Below are positions 31,552 through 39,496 of a stretch of DNA of 49,840 bases, piece by piece. The translations under genes were made by a program, and so were the position numbers. Numbering within the stretch: position 1 is the first letter of the stretch; every line of letters starts with the position of its first letter. The stretch spans positions 1 to 49,840 of the forward strand of contig NZ_MCGB01000106.1 in assembly GCF_001699815.1 (NCBI RefSeq). The letters are read 5' to 3'. The stretch is from Ralstonia pickettii. Lineage in GTDB: Bacteria > Pseudomonadota > Gammaproteobacteria > Burkholderiales > Burkholderiaceae. Below the pieces are notes generated by a model, which did not search any database, was not told the origin of the DNA, and was given only the letters and a program-made list of their open reading frames with translations.

Positions 31552-32157
31552 TCAGCCTACGCGATACACCCGGCCGCTCTGCACGCCCTCCACGCTGCGT
31601 CGGTACGCCAGCGCCGCACGCGCTGCCGGCACAGGCTAGAAGCCCGGAAAGAACGCGCCATACGCCTCCATCGATTCGGTCAGCACCGTCGGGCTCACCG
31701 CGTTCATGCGGATGCCGCGCGGCAGTTCGCACGCGGCGGCGCGCACAAAACCCTCCACGCCCGCGTTGACGGCGCTCGCGTTGGCGCCTTGTGCAACAGG
31801 CTCCTGCCCCACGATACCGGTCGTCAGCGTGATCGAGCCGCCGTCGTTCAGATAATGCTGGCCGACGAGCGCCAGGCGCACCTGACCGAGCAGCTTGTCC
31901 TGCAGGCCAACGGTGAAATCCGCGGCCGTCATCTTTGTCAGCGGCCCGAAGAACAGGTTGCCGGCGGTGGAGACGATCGCATCAACGCGGCCAACCTTGT
32001 CGAACAGTGCGGCCACGCTGTCGGCATTGGTGATGTCGACCTGATGCTCACCCTGCGTGCGGCCGACGCGGATGATTTCGTGCGCACCGCCCTGCTCCAG
32101 TTCCGCCACCACGGCGCGGCCCAGCGTGCCGCTGGCACCAATCACGACGATCTTCCT
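31552..32157 (-). pseudogene. Short-chain dehydrogenase, start codon lost and nonsense codon
   Basis: A classic SDR reads leftward: KIVVIGASGTLGRAVVAEL (NADP loop), VDAIVSTAGNLFFGPL, GGSITLTTGI, NASAVNAGVEGFVRAAACELPRG and AVSPTVLTES. Two lesions are visible. At 32155-32157 the codon before KIVVIGASG is AGG, exactly where ATG should be; GAGGGAG still sits 6 bp upstream, so one T-to-G change removed the start. At 31636-31638 a TAG interrupts the frame after FFPGF, while the usual C-terminus (PVPAARAALAYRRSVEGVQSG, here split by context) continues in frame to a stop at 31552. An alternative start at 32205 would add unrelated residues and has no ribosome-binding site. Not likely functional. Confidence 0.86.
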
Positions 32158-32172
32158 GTCTTGCTCCCTCGC

Positions 32173-32442
32173 AAATCCGGTTGGAATGGCGCCTACGACG
32201 GCCATGGCTTGCGCGCGGCAGCGCTGACCGGTGCCGGCCTGCTGCTGCAGCCCGAAGTGCTCGTCGCCGAAGACCTGGCAAGCGGCCGACTCGTACGCGT
32301 GCTGCAAGCGTATGCGCCCGGGCCGCGGCCGATTCATGTCGTGTATCGGCAGGACCGGCGGCCGCTACCGAAGCTCTCCGGTTTTGTGGAGCATTTGCTG
32401 GCGCAGGTGCCCACGTTCGTCCCCGCATCGGCGGCACAATAG
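32173..32442 (+). pseudogene. C-terminal fragment of a LysR-family regulator
   Basis: The last 90 or so residues of a LysR effector domain: DGHGLRAAALTGAGLLLQPEV, LVAEDLASGRLVRVLQAYAPGP, HVVYRQDRRPLPKLSGFVEHLL, ending at TAG 32440-32442. Nothing upstream in this frame resembles the HTH or first half. A divergent LysR regulator normally reads away from its SDR target with the two start codons facing; here the far end of the LysR gene lies about 15 bp from the SDR start, so the 5' two thirds were deleted. Confidence 0.75.
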
Positions 32443-32447
32443 CGCCC

Positions 32448-32663
32448 ATGAACCCCGAAGACCTCCACCGCCTCGTCACCACGCAGATGCCCTTTGGCAA
32501 ATACAAGGGCCGCCTGATTGCCGACCTGCCGGGTCATTACCTCAACTGGTTTGCACGCGAAGGGTTTCCGCCGGGGCAGATCGGCCGACTGCTGGCGCTG
32601 ATGCAGGAGCTGGATCACAACGGCCTGAAGGGCCTGCTCGACCCACTGCGCCAGGGCCGCTGA
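32448..32663 (+). CDS. DUF3820-type small protein
   Basis: A 71-residue protein (MNPEDLHRLVTTQMPFGKYKG...). The core MPFGKYKGRLIADLPGHYLNWF matches DUF3820, also named as a putative quorum-sensing-regulated virulence factor family; the fold resembles a small nuclease-associated domain, but the function is not established. It starts 5 bp after the LysR fragment's stop, and no good ribosome-binding site is visible (ATAGCGCCC precedes the ATG), so expression may depend on an upstream transcript. Converges on a LysR gene. Confidence 0.8.
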   Translation: MNPEDLHRLVTTQMPFGKYKGRLIADLPGHYLNWFAREGFPPGQIGRLLALMQELDHNGLKGLLDPLRQGR

Positions 32664-32675
32664 CAACGCGATCGA

Positions 32676-33572
32676 TCAATCGCCGTTGATGTAACGCAGC
32701 AGCCCCGTCGCCAGCGCATCAAACACCACGCGGCAGCGCGGGCTGTCACGCAGGTCTTCGTGCATGGCGAGCCAGGTGTCGAGCGTGATGGAAATCTGAT
32801 CGCCGAACAGCCGAACCAGATCTGCGTTGTTCCGCACCAGCCCGATCTGGCAGAAGCCGATGCCAAAGCCCGCACGCAGCGCGGCAATCGCAGCCAGGTC
32901 ACTGTCGGTGCGCAGTGCGAAGCGGTTGCGTTGAACCCACGGCAGTTGCGCTCGCATGCTGCGCAGGAACGCGTTCTCTTTGTCGTAGCCGATCAAGGTG
33001 TGGGCCGCGAGTTCTTCCACCGTGCTTGGCGTGCCGCGCTGCGCCAGATAGCGCCGGTGGGCAAATATCCCCAGCTCGATCGCGCCGATGTGCCGCGCGA
33101 CGAGCACGCCCTGGCTCGGTGGCTGCATGCGCACGGCGATATCCGCCTCGCGGCGCAGCAGGTCTTCCATCCGGTTGGAGGGCACCAGTTCGAGCGTCAG
33201 CTCCGGATAGGCGGCGTGCAGGTCGGCGAGGATGGGCGGCAACACTTCCACCGCCACCACCTCGCTGGCAGTGATGCGCACGGTGCCGCGCACGCCCTCG
33301 CCCTGGCTGGAAGCGGCGCGCAGCAAGGCGGCGCTCGTGGCTTCGAGCGATTCCGCAAACGGCCGCAGCGATAGCGCCGCTTCTGTGGGGCTCAGCCCTT
33401 GCTGCGTTCGGAGGAAGAGCGACATGCCCAGCGCCCGTTCGAGCGCATCGACATGTCGCCCCACGGTCGGCTGCGTCAGCCCCAACGCGCGGGCGGCGCC
33501 CGACAGCGATCCTTCTCGCACGACGGCAAGAAACGTCCGATACAACTCCCAACCCGGTTCTGATCCGCTCAT
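32676..33572 (-). CDS. LysR-family transcriptional regulator
   Basis: A 298-residue LTTR: HTH at about residues 8-65 (ELYRTFLAVVREGSLSGAARALGLTQPTVGRHVDALE), linker, then effector domain (VRGTVRITASEVVAVEVLPPIL onward). The long upstream in-frame reading to 34580 is an artefact; the start at 33572 (MSGSEPGWELYRTF) fits the family. It is divergent from an NAD(P)-epimerase gene across 105 bp. A perfect 14-bp palindrome, ATACAAATTTGTAT, covers its start codon and could be an operator for autoregulation. Confidence 0.93.
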   Translation of the reverse strand: MSGSEPGWELYRTFLAVVREGSLSGAARALGLTQPTVGRHVDALERALGMSLFLRTQQGLSPTEAALSLRPFAESLEATSAALLRAASSQGEGVRGTVRITASEVVAVEVLPPILADLHAAYPELTLELVPSNRMEDLLRREADIAVRMQPPSQGVLVARHIGAIELGIFAHRRYLAQRGTPSTVEELAAHTLIGYDKENAFLRSMRAQLPWVQRNRFALRTDSDLAAIAALRAGFGIGFCQIGLVRNNADLVRLFGDQISITLDTWLAMHEDLRDSPRCRVVFDALATGLLRYINGD

Positions 33573-33584
33573 ACAAATTTGTAT
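33571..33584. promoter_or_regulatory. Palindrome ATACAAATTTGTAT at a LysR start codon
   Basis: A perfect 14-bp inverted repeat that includes the second and third bases (in complement) of the LysR ATG. It is unusually AT-rich for the region and lies in the spacer between the divergent LysR and NAD(P)-epimerase genes. Operator function is inferred. Confidence 0.5.
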
Positions 33585-33677
33585 AGCTGTACGCTTGATA
33601 TCAACAATTCCATTGAAGCATAGCTGCGCCCAGAATGCCTCCATCGCAACGCTCTCTCTCACATCAGGAGCACGATC

Positions 33678-34634
33678 ATGGAACAGGTAAAACGCATCGC
33701 ATTGGTACTGGGCGCCACTGGCGGCATTGGCGGCGAAGTGGCACGTCGGCTGGTGGCACGTGGCTGGCATGTGCGGGCGCTGCAGCGCAATCCGGTCGCG
33801 CTGACGAACCGCAACACCGCATTCGAGTGGATTCGCGGCGACGCGATGGTGCGCGAAGACGTGGTCGGCGCGGCGCAAGGCGCGGAGCTGATCATCCACG
33901 CCGTCAACCCGCCGGGCTACCAGAACTGGGCCGGCCTGGTGCTGCCGATGATCGACAACACCATCGCCGCCGCCCGCGCCTCGGGTGCGCGCATCGTGCT
34001 GCCGGGCACGGTGTACAACTTCGCGCCGGACACGTTTCCCGTGCTGCGCGAAACCACCCCGCAGGCACCGCTCACGCGCAAGGGCAAGATCCGCGCGGAG
34101 CTGGAGCGCCGCATGCAGGCCGCCAGCGCCGACGGTGTGCGCAGCCTGATCGTGCGCGCCGGCGATTTCTTCGGGCCGCAAACCAGCAACACCTGGTTTG
34201 CCGGCGCGCTGGTCAAGCCGGGCAAGCCTGTCCGCACCGTTACGCATCCGGGCGCCGCCGGCATCGGTCATCAATGGGCGTATTTGCCCGATGTGGCCGA
34301 AACGATGTTGCGTCTTGTCGAGCAAGGCGACCGTCTGCCGGACTTCGCCGTCTATCACATGCGCGGCCACTGGGATGCCGATGGCACGCAGATGGTCGCA
34401 TCGATTGGCCGCGCGGTGGGCCACCCCGTCAAGACGCGCGCATTCCCGTGGTGGCTGATGCCCGCGCTGACACCGTTCTCGGAGATGCTGCGCGAGATGC
34501 GCGAGATGCGTTATCTGTGGCAGCACCCGGTGCGCATGGACAATGCCAAGCTCGTGCAGGCACTCGGCGCCGAACCGCACACGCCGTGGGACGAAGCCGT
34601 GGGCGCGACGTTACGCAGTCTAGGCTGCCGCTGA
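33678..34634 (+). CDS. NAD(P)-binding epimerase/NmrA-type protein
   Basis: A 318-residue Rossmann protein of the extended or atypical SDR type. The nucleotide loop is ALVLGATGGIGGEVARRL near residues 9-26. HAVNPPGYQNW and GTVYNFAP follow; the usual catalytic YxxxK is not obvious, though RKGKIRAELE lies near residue 135. The substrate is unknown. Divergent from the LysR gene, its likely regulator. The last 15 bases overlap the converging PhnZ-like gene. Confidence 0.85.
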   Translation: MEQVKRIALVLGATGGIGGEVARRLVARGWHVRALQRNPVALTNRNTAFEWIRGDAMVREDVVGAAQGAELIIHAVNPPGYQNWAGLVLPMIDNTIAAARASGARIVLPGTVYNFAPDTFPVLRETTPQAPLTRKGKIRAELERRMQAASADGVRSLIVRAGDFFGPQTSNTWFAGALVKPGKPVRTVTHPGAAGIGHQWAYLPDVAETMLRLVEQGDRLPDFAVYHMRGHWDADGTQMVASIGRAVGHPVKTRAFPWWLMPALTPFSEMLREMREMRYLWQHPVRMDNAKLVQALGAEPHTPWDEAVGATLRSLGCR

Positions 34635-35171
34635 AACCCGCGCGGCCATCGCCAGGAAGTGCGCAAGGTCAGGCGTGCGCTGCCCCGCCACCTTGGCGAG
34701 GTCATCCCACTGGCGCAATTGCAGCGCATCGGCAGCGTATGGACGCTGCATGAAGGCCTCGGCCTCGTGTGTCGAAAACACGCCGCCCTGCAGCGCCAGG
34801 CTGCGTACCGAATCCGCTGATAGGCGTGCGTAGTAATGCGCGTCCATCGCGCACAGGCAGCGCTTGGCATCCACGTGCAGGCGGATCGGCTCCAGCACGG
34901 CGTCCGGAAACGTGGCGCGCAGAAATGGCAGCGCAACGTACTGGTGCTGATCGTCGATGCCGTGCGCGGTGGGGGTCTCACCTTGCAGGTTCAGCAAATG
35001 ACCGAGGTCGTGCAGCAACGCCGCCGTGATCAGCGCATCCGACGCGCCGGCCGCCTCCGCCAGCGCCGCCGTCTGCAACGCATGTTCGAGTTGGGTGACG
35101 GGCTCGCCACTGTAGGCAATGCTGCCGTGGCGATCGAACAGCGTGCGGATGTCGTCAAGACTCAGGGCCAT
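34620..35171 (-). CDS. PhnZ-like HD-domain protein (di-iron oxygenase type)
   Basis: A 183-residue protein with the HD-domain oxygenase layout. Y20, E23, H30, H54-D55, H58, H76, H99 and D156 can be read in order, with K103 and S121. Recalled PhnZ numbering (Y24, E27, H34, H58, D59, H62, H80, H104, K108, D161) matches at a constant offset of 4 to 5, so the di-iron and substrate-pocket residues all appear kept. PhnZ cleaves 2-amino-1-hydroxyethylphosphonate to glycine and phosphate; the partner PhnY is not present here. Substrate is therefore open; plain phosphohydrolase activity cannot be excluded. The start at 35171 was chosen by homology (MALSLDDIRTLF). Confidence 0.82.
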   Translation of the reverse strand: MALSLDDIRTLFDRHGSIAYSGEPVTQLEHALQTAALAEAAGASDALITAALLHDLGHLLNLQGETPTAHGIDDQHQYVALPFLRATFPDAVLEPIRLHVDAKRCLCAMDAHYYARLSADSVRSLALQGGVFSTHEAEAFMQRPYAADALQLRQWDDLAKVAGQRTPDLAHFLAMAARVSAAA

Positions 35172-35339
35172 GATGCTGCGCAGTAAAAGCGGAACTTTGC
35201 AGCCTAGCCAGCCCGTGCGGCAACACGGTGACAACGCACCGCGCATTAGCCCGCGTGATCGGCGCGATTAGAAAGTTTGGTTGGGAATGCGCGGCGGGCG
35301 CCCGTATCTTCAGTGCCTTCCCACCCATCGGAGCGCACC

Positions 35340-35717
35340 ATGCTCGCAGGACACGCCGTACAGGTCACGCACGCGCTGGAACAGGTCACGGACTATTGGT
35401 CGCCGCGCATTGTCGGCCAAGTCAACGACCAATACATCAAGGTCGCCAAGCTCAAGGGCGAATTCGTCTGGCACGACCACCCGAATGAAGACGAACTGTT
35501 TTTCGTGGTCTATGGCCACCTGAAAATCGCCTTCGAGGACCGCGCCGATGTGCATCTCGGCCCCGGTGACTTCTGCGTCGTACCGCGTGGCGTGCGGCAT
35601 TTTCCGGTTGCCGACGAGGAATGCGGAATCATGCTGATCGAAACCGTGACCACGCAGCACACGGGCGATGTCATTACCGAGCGCAGCGTGACGCTCGAGA
35701 AGCAACTCAACGGATGA
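35340..35717 (+). CDS. Cytosolic cupin-domain protein
   Basis: A 125-residue single-domain cupin. GEFVWHDHPNEDELFFVVYG carries the first metal motif (H-x-H and E at about residues 44-51), split here as WHDHPNEDELFFV, and GDFCVVPRGVRHFP the second histidine (about residue 86). No signal peptide. Such small cupins occur beside many pathways, and no substrate is inferred. Start at 35340 follows GGAGCGCACC. Its last 11 bases overlap the stop region of the converging TSUP permease gene. Confidence 0.85.
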   Translation: MLAGHAVQVTHALEQVTDYWSPRIVGQVNDQYIKVAKLKGEFVWHDHPNEDELFFVVYGHLKIAFEDRADVHLGPGDFCVVPRGVRHFPVADEECGIMLIETVTTQHTGDVITERSVTLEKQLNG

Positions 35718-36465
35718 ACGCGTCGTAAGCCGTCTTCAAAATCAACGCCAGCACCACCACGATGAACACCTTGCGCACGAAGCGGCTGCCGTGCCGCAAC
35801 GCGAGGTGGCTGCCGACCTGATTGCCGGCCACGTTGGCGACTGCCATCACCACGCCAAGCTGCCACCACACGTGGCCCTTGGCGGCCAACAGTAACAGGG
35901 CCGCCACGTTGGTCGCCAGATTCACGATCTTGGTGGACGCCGACGCGTGCAGAAAGTCGTACCCAAACACGCGCACAAACACGATCATCAGAAAGCTGCC
36001 GGTGCCCGGGCCGAAGACGCCGTCGTAGAAACCGATGGCGGCGCCAGCCAGCAACGCCGTCGCCCGCTCGCGCCAGCCCTGGAGGCTCGGGGCGTGATCG
36101 GCGCCCAGATTCTTCTTGGCCACCGTGTAGACGAGCAGCACCGCCAGCACGAACGGCAGCGCACGGCGCAGCGGTTCGGCGGGAATATGCATGAGCGCCC
36201 ACGCGCCCAGTAGCGAAAACATAAACGCGGTGACCACCGCCGGTGCCGTCGCGCCCCAATAGATGCGCACCGTGCGGCCGTAGCGCACCGCCGCCGTCGC
36301 GGTGCCCGACATCGACGCGACCTTGTTCGTACCGATGAGCGTAGCGGGCGCGATGTTCGGATACGCAGAGAACAGGGCGGGAATCTGCACTAGGCCGCCG
36401 CCACCGGCTACGGCATCGATCAGGCCGGCCAGAAAGCCGGCCACGGCGAGCAAAGCGAATTCCAT
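35707..36465 (-). CDS. TSUP-family (TauE/SafE) permease
   Basis: An inner-membrane protein of 252 residues with about eight hydrophobic helices and the TSUP signature AGLIDAVAGGGGLVQIPAL near the N-terminus and its repeat-unit counterpart GAAIGFYDGVFGPGTGSFLM near residue 145. Members export or import sulfur-containing anions such as sulfite, sulfoacetate or taurine-derived compounds. The substrate is not deducible. It follows the putative acetyltransferase gene by 23 bp and may be co-transcribed with it. Confidence 0.9.
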   Translation of the reverse strand: MEFALLAVAGFLAGLIDAVAGGGGLVQIPALFSAYPNIAPATLIGTNKVASMSGTATAAVRYGRTVRIYWGATAPAVVTAFMFSLLGAWALMHIPAEPLRRALPFVLAVLLVYTVAKKNLGADHAPSLQGWRERATALLAGAAIGFYDGVFGPGTGSFLMIVFVRVFGYDFLHASASTKIVNLATNVAALLLLAAKGHVWWQLGVVMAVANVAGNQVGSHLALRHGSRFVRKVFIVVVLALILKTAYDAFIR

Positions 36466-36488
36466 CAGGAGAAACGAAACACGAAGGA

Positions 36489-36956
36489 TTAGCCCAGCGA
36501 CTTGGGCGACGGGCGTGCGCTGCGCCGCCAGCAGCCCGACGCGTCGGGCACAAAGCCGAGCGCTGCGGCGTCTTCAGCCGAAAGCGCCGCGGGCGGCAGC
36601 AGGACGTGGAGTATGCCGTGTGCCCTGGCGTACTCATTGACGGCCGCCAAGGCGGCCTCACGCGTGGCCATGTCACCGGTAAATAGCATCACGCCAGCCG
36701 GCAACCACGCCACCAGACCGCCCAGCATCAGATGCGGCACGAGCGTGATCGGCACCACGCCGGCCAACACCTCACCCGTCTCCACCAGGAAGCATGGATG
36801 CACGCTCGGATGAGCGAGCAGCGTATCGACGGCATGCGCCAGCTGCAGCGGCGAGGCGGTCGACGCGACGGCGGTCAGCAGGTGCGCGCGGTCTTCAGGC
36901 GTGGCAAGGCGGGTGGACAGGATCATGGGCGGCTCTGGCGAAGGCGCCATTGTCAT
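36489..36956 (-). CDS. Putative GNAT-type acetyltransferase
   Basis: A 155-residue cytoplasmic protein. The order of elements (MILSTRLATPEDRAHLLTAV, HPCFLVETGEVLAGVVPITLVPHL, LPAGVMLFTG, AALAAVNEYARAHGILHVLL, AAALGFVPDASG) fits an N-acetyltransferase, though the acetyl-CoA loop (R/Q-x-x-G-x-G/A) is poorly kept, so activity is uncertain. Starts at 36956 or, with the typical family N-terminus, 36926; neither has a good ribosome-binding site. Confidence 0.6.
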   Translation of the reverse strand: MTMAPSPEPPMILSTRLATPEDRAHLLTAVASTASPLQLAHAVDTLLAHPSVHPCFLVETGEVLAGVVPITLVPHLMLGGLVAWLPAGVMLFTGDMATREAALAAVNEYARAHGILHVLLPPAALSAEDAAALGFVPDASGCWRRSARPSPKSLG

Positions 36957-37045
36957 GCAGCGCGCGCATAGGCGTCGACGCCTAATGCATTTCTCTTGTG
37001 AATCTGCACGAACCAGAATGGATGCGTCGCCCCACGGAGCCCGCC

Positions 37046-37297
37046 ATGGCAGACCCGACCCGCGCCCTCACCCTGCAATTGCTGCAGTCGCTGGCCGAGC
37101 GGCCCCGGCCCTACGCCGAAGTGCTGGAAACGTGGCGGACGTCGTGCCCGCGCTTGTCGATCTGGGAGGATGCCTGTATCGACGGGCTGGTCGACTGCGC
37201 GCCCGAATCCCCGCCTGAGCTGCAGCTAGTGACGGTCAGCGCCCGGGGGCGGGCACTGCTGGCCGGCGCTCTCGCGGAAGGAGACCGCACAAACTAA
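37046..37297 (+). CDS. Small protein of unknown function
   Basis: An 83-residue cytoplasmic protein (MADPTRALTLQLLQSLAERPRP...) with two or three predicted helices and a beta-like tail (ELQLVTVSARGRALLAG). The helix layout LQLLQSLAERPRPYAEVLETW is reminiscent of winged-helix proteins such as MarR fragments, but too little to assign. GGAG lies 8 bases upstream of the ATG at 37046, and a strong terminator begins at its stop codon, which supports a real gene. Confidence 0.65.
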   Translation: MADPTRALTLQLLQSLAERPRPYAEVLETWRTSCPRLSIWEDACIDGLVDCAPESPPELQLVTVSARGRALLAGALAEGDRTN

Positions 37298-37331
37298 AAG
37301 GCCCTGCCGGGGATCGCCTGGCAGGGCCTTT
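37297..37331 (+). terminator. Intrinsic terminator after the small unknown gene
   Basis: AAAGGCCCTGCC (37297-37308) pairs with GGCAGGGCCTTT (37320-37331) over 12 bp around an 11-base loop, with Ts continuing in TATCTATTTT. It overlaps the last base of the stop codon. Confidence 0.88.
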
Positions 37332-37530
37332 ATCTATTTTGCATCTCCACCGTACATGCGGTGCGTGCTGTCGTCTCCTCGCTCCCGCCTCATTTATCTC
37401 GTGCGAAAACCGTAACGAGACTGTAAAAGATGCACCGCAATGCAGCAACTAGAGCAAACCCTTACGGTGCATGAGGCACCAAGTGCAGCCGTTCGGGTGA
37501 AATTTACCGGCATCTTCGCGCATTGTGGCG

Positions 37531-38535
37531 TCAACGTCGCAGCCAGGGCACACGCGCCGCAATTTCGCCCATGATGCCGCGCCGGAACGTCAGCACACAG
37601 ATCACGAAGATCGCGCCCGTGACCGTGGTGACTGATTCGCCAAGGATATTGAAGCCGTCGATGCCAGTGGCGCCAGCGAGGAAACTGCCGATGTCGCCGA
37701 GCTTGTTTTCCAGCGCGATCACGAGCGCCGCACCCAGCAGCGGGCCAGACAGGATACCCAGGCCGCCTACCAGCGTCATCAGGATGACCGAGCCGGACAT
37801 CGACCAGTGCACGTCGGTGAGCGTCTCGAAGCCGAGCACCAGCGTCTTGAGCGAACCGGCCAGGCCCGTCAGCGCCGCCGACAGCACGAAGGCCAGCAGC
37901 TTGAAACGATCGGTGTCGTAGCCGAGGGACGTGGCGCGCGGCTCGTTCTCCTTGATGGCCTTGAGGATCTGCCCGAACGGCGAGTGGATCGTGCGCACGA
38001 TCAGCAGGAACGCCAGCACCACGATAGCGAGCACGACGTAATACAGCGTGAGGTCGGACGACAGATCCAGCACGCCGAACAGCTTGCCGCGCGGCACGCC
38101 CTGCAGGCCGTCTTCGCCGCCGGTGAATGGCACCTGAAGGCAGAAGAAATACAGCATCTGTGCCAGCGCCAGTGTGATCATCGCGAAGTAGATCCCCTGA
38201 CGACGGATGGCGAGCAGGCCGACGATCAAACCGATGAACGCGCCCGCTGCAGTGCCCGCCAGCAGGCCAAGCTCCGGCGTGACATGCAGGTCGCGCATCA
38301 TGTAGCCGGCCACGTAGCCCGCGCCGCCAAAGAACGCCGCATGCCCGAACGATAGCAGCCCTGTGTAACCCAGCAGCAGGTTGAAGGCGGAGGCAAACAG
38401 CGCAAAGCACAGCAGCTTGGCGACGAACACCGGATACGCGCCCACCAGCGGCGCGGCAATCAGCGCCACCAGAAGCAGCCCGTACAGCACGTATTTGAGG
38501 GAAGAAGAGTTGGTCATGTTGGCCGCGCCGCTCAT
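37531..38535 (-). CDS. livM: Branched-chain amino-acid ABC permease LivM
   Basis: An inner-membrane permease of 334 residues with about nine helices. The family regions are LGYTGLLSFGHAAFFGGAGY near residue 55, IYFAMITLALAQMLYFF near 120, and the coupling EAA-like loop IKENEPRATSLGYD near 200. It is the last gene of the leftward livG-livF-binding protein-livH-livM operon and overlaps livH by 4 bases (ATGA), so translation is coupled. Confidence 0.95.
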   Translation of the reverse strand: MSGAANMTNSSSLKYVLYGLLLVALIAAPLVGAYPVFVAKLLCFALFASAFNLLLGYTGLLSFGHAAFFGGAGYVAGYMMRDLHVTPELGLLAGTAAGAFIGLIVGLLAIRRQGIYFAMITLALAQMLYFFCLQVPFTGGEDGLQGVPRGKLFGVLDLSSDLTLYYVVLAIVVLAFLLIVRTIHSPFGQILKAIKENEPRATSLGYDTDRFKLLAFVLSAALTGLAGSLKTLVLGFETLTDVHWSMSGSVILMTLVGGLGILSGPLLGAALVIALENKLGDIGSFLAGATGIDGFNILGESVTTVTGAIFVICVLTFRRGIMGEIAARVPWLRR

Positions 38536-39416
38536 TTCTCTTTACCGAACAGGCCCGCCGGACGCACCAGCAGCACCAGCACCATGATCACGAACACCAC
38601 GGTCGCCGACGCCTGTGGATAAAACACCTTGGTCAGCCCCTCGATCACGCCCAGGCCCAGCCCGGTGACGATCGAACCGAGAATCGACCCCATGCCGCCA
38701 ATCACCACCACCGCAAACACGGTGATGATCATGCTCTGCCCCATCAGCGGCGAGATCTGGATGACCGGCGCCGCCAGCACACCAGCAAACGCCGCCAGCG
38801 CCACGCCAAAGCCGTAGGTAAGCGTGACCATCAGCGGCACGTTCACGCCAAAGGCTTCGACCAGCTTGGGGTTCTCCGTGCCGGCGCGCAGGTAAGCGCC
38901 CAGCTTCGTCTTCTCGATCATGAACCACGTGGCAAAGCACACCGCCAGCGACGCCACCACCACCCACGCGCGATAGTTGGGCAGCATCATGAAGCCGAGG
39001 TCGGTGGCACCCTGCAGCAGTTGGGGCGTGTCATATGGCAGGCCAGACACACCGTAGATGGCGCGGAACACGCCTTCGATGACGAGCGTCACGCCCAACG
39101 TGAGCAGCAGGCCATAGAGGTGATCGAGCTTGTAGATGAACCGCAGCAGCGTGCGTTCGATCACCACGCCCAGCAAGCCGATCGCCAGCGGCGAGAGCGC
39201 GAGCATCGCCCAATAAGGCACGCCCAGGTACGAGAAGCCCATCCACGTGAGCACCGCGCCCAGCATGAACAGCGCGCCGTGCGCAAAATTGATGACGTTG
39301 AGCAGCCCGAAGATGACCGCAAGGCCCAGGCTCAACATCGCATAGAAGGAACCGTTGACCAGACCCAGCAGCAGCTGGCTGAGCATGGCCGGTAGCGGAA
39401 CGCCGAAGATTTCCAT
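38532..39416 (-). CDS. livH: Branched-chain amino-acid ABC permease LivH
   Basis: An inner-membrane permease of 294 residues, about eight helices. Typical features: QLLLGLVNGSFYAMLSLGLAVIFGLLNVINFAHGALFMLG split across the first 45 residues (SLGLAVIFGLLNVINFAHG), the internal GTENPKLVEAFGVNV coupling region near residue 180 and the C-terminal GMGSILGSIVTGLGLGVIEG. It pairs with LivM. The 80-bp gap upstream contains the binding-protein stop codon. Confidence 0.95.
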   Translation of the reverse strand: MEIFGVPLPAMLSQLLLGLVNGSFYAMLSLGLAVIFGLLNVINFAHGALFMLGAVLTWMGFSYLGVPYWAMLALSPLAIGLLGVVIERTLLRFIYKLDHLYGLLLTLGVTLVIEGVFRAIYGVSGLPYDTPQLLQGATDLGFMMLPNYRAWVVVASLAVCFATWFMIEKTKLGAYLRAGTENPKLVEAFGVNVPLMVTLTYGFGVALAAFAGVLAAPVIQISPLMGQSMIITVFAVVVIGGMGSILGSIVTGLGLGVIEGLTKVFYPQASATVVFVIMVLVLLVRPAGLFGKEK

Positions 39417-39496
39417 CGCGGTCAGGGGAAGAACACCAACACAACGTTGATGGCGCCGCCCTCCACACGGACGGCGGCGCCGGATTGCCTACGCTT

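Noticed and set aside
32181-32205. Translation of the short-chain dehydrogenase from ATG at 32205
   Set aside because: It would add 16 residues encoded by unrelated DNA, has no ribosome-binding site and would still end at the TAG at 31636.
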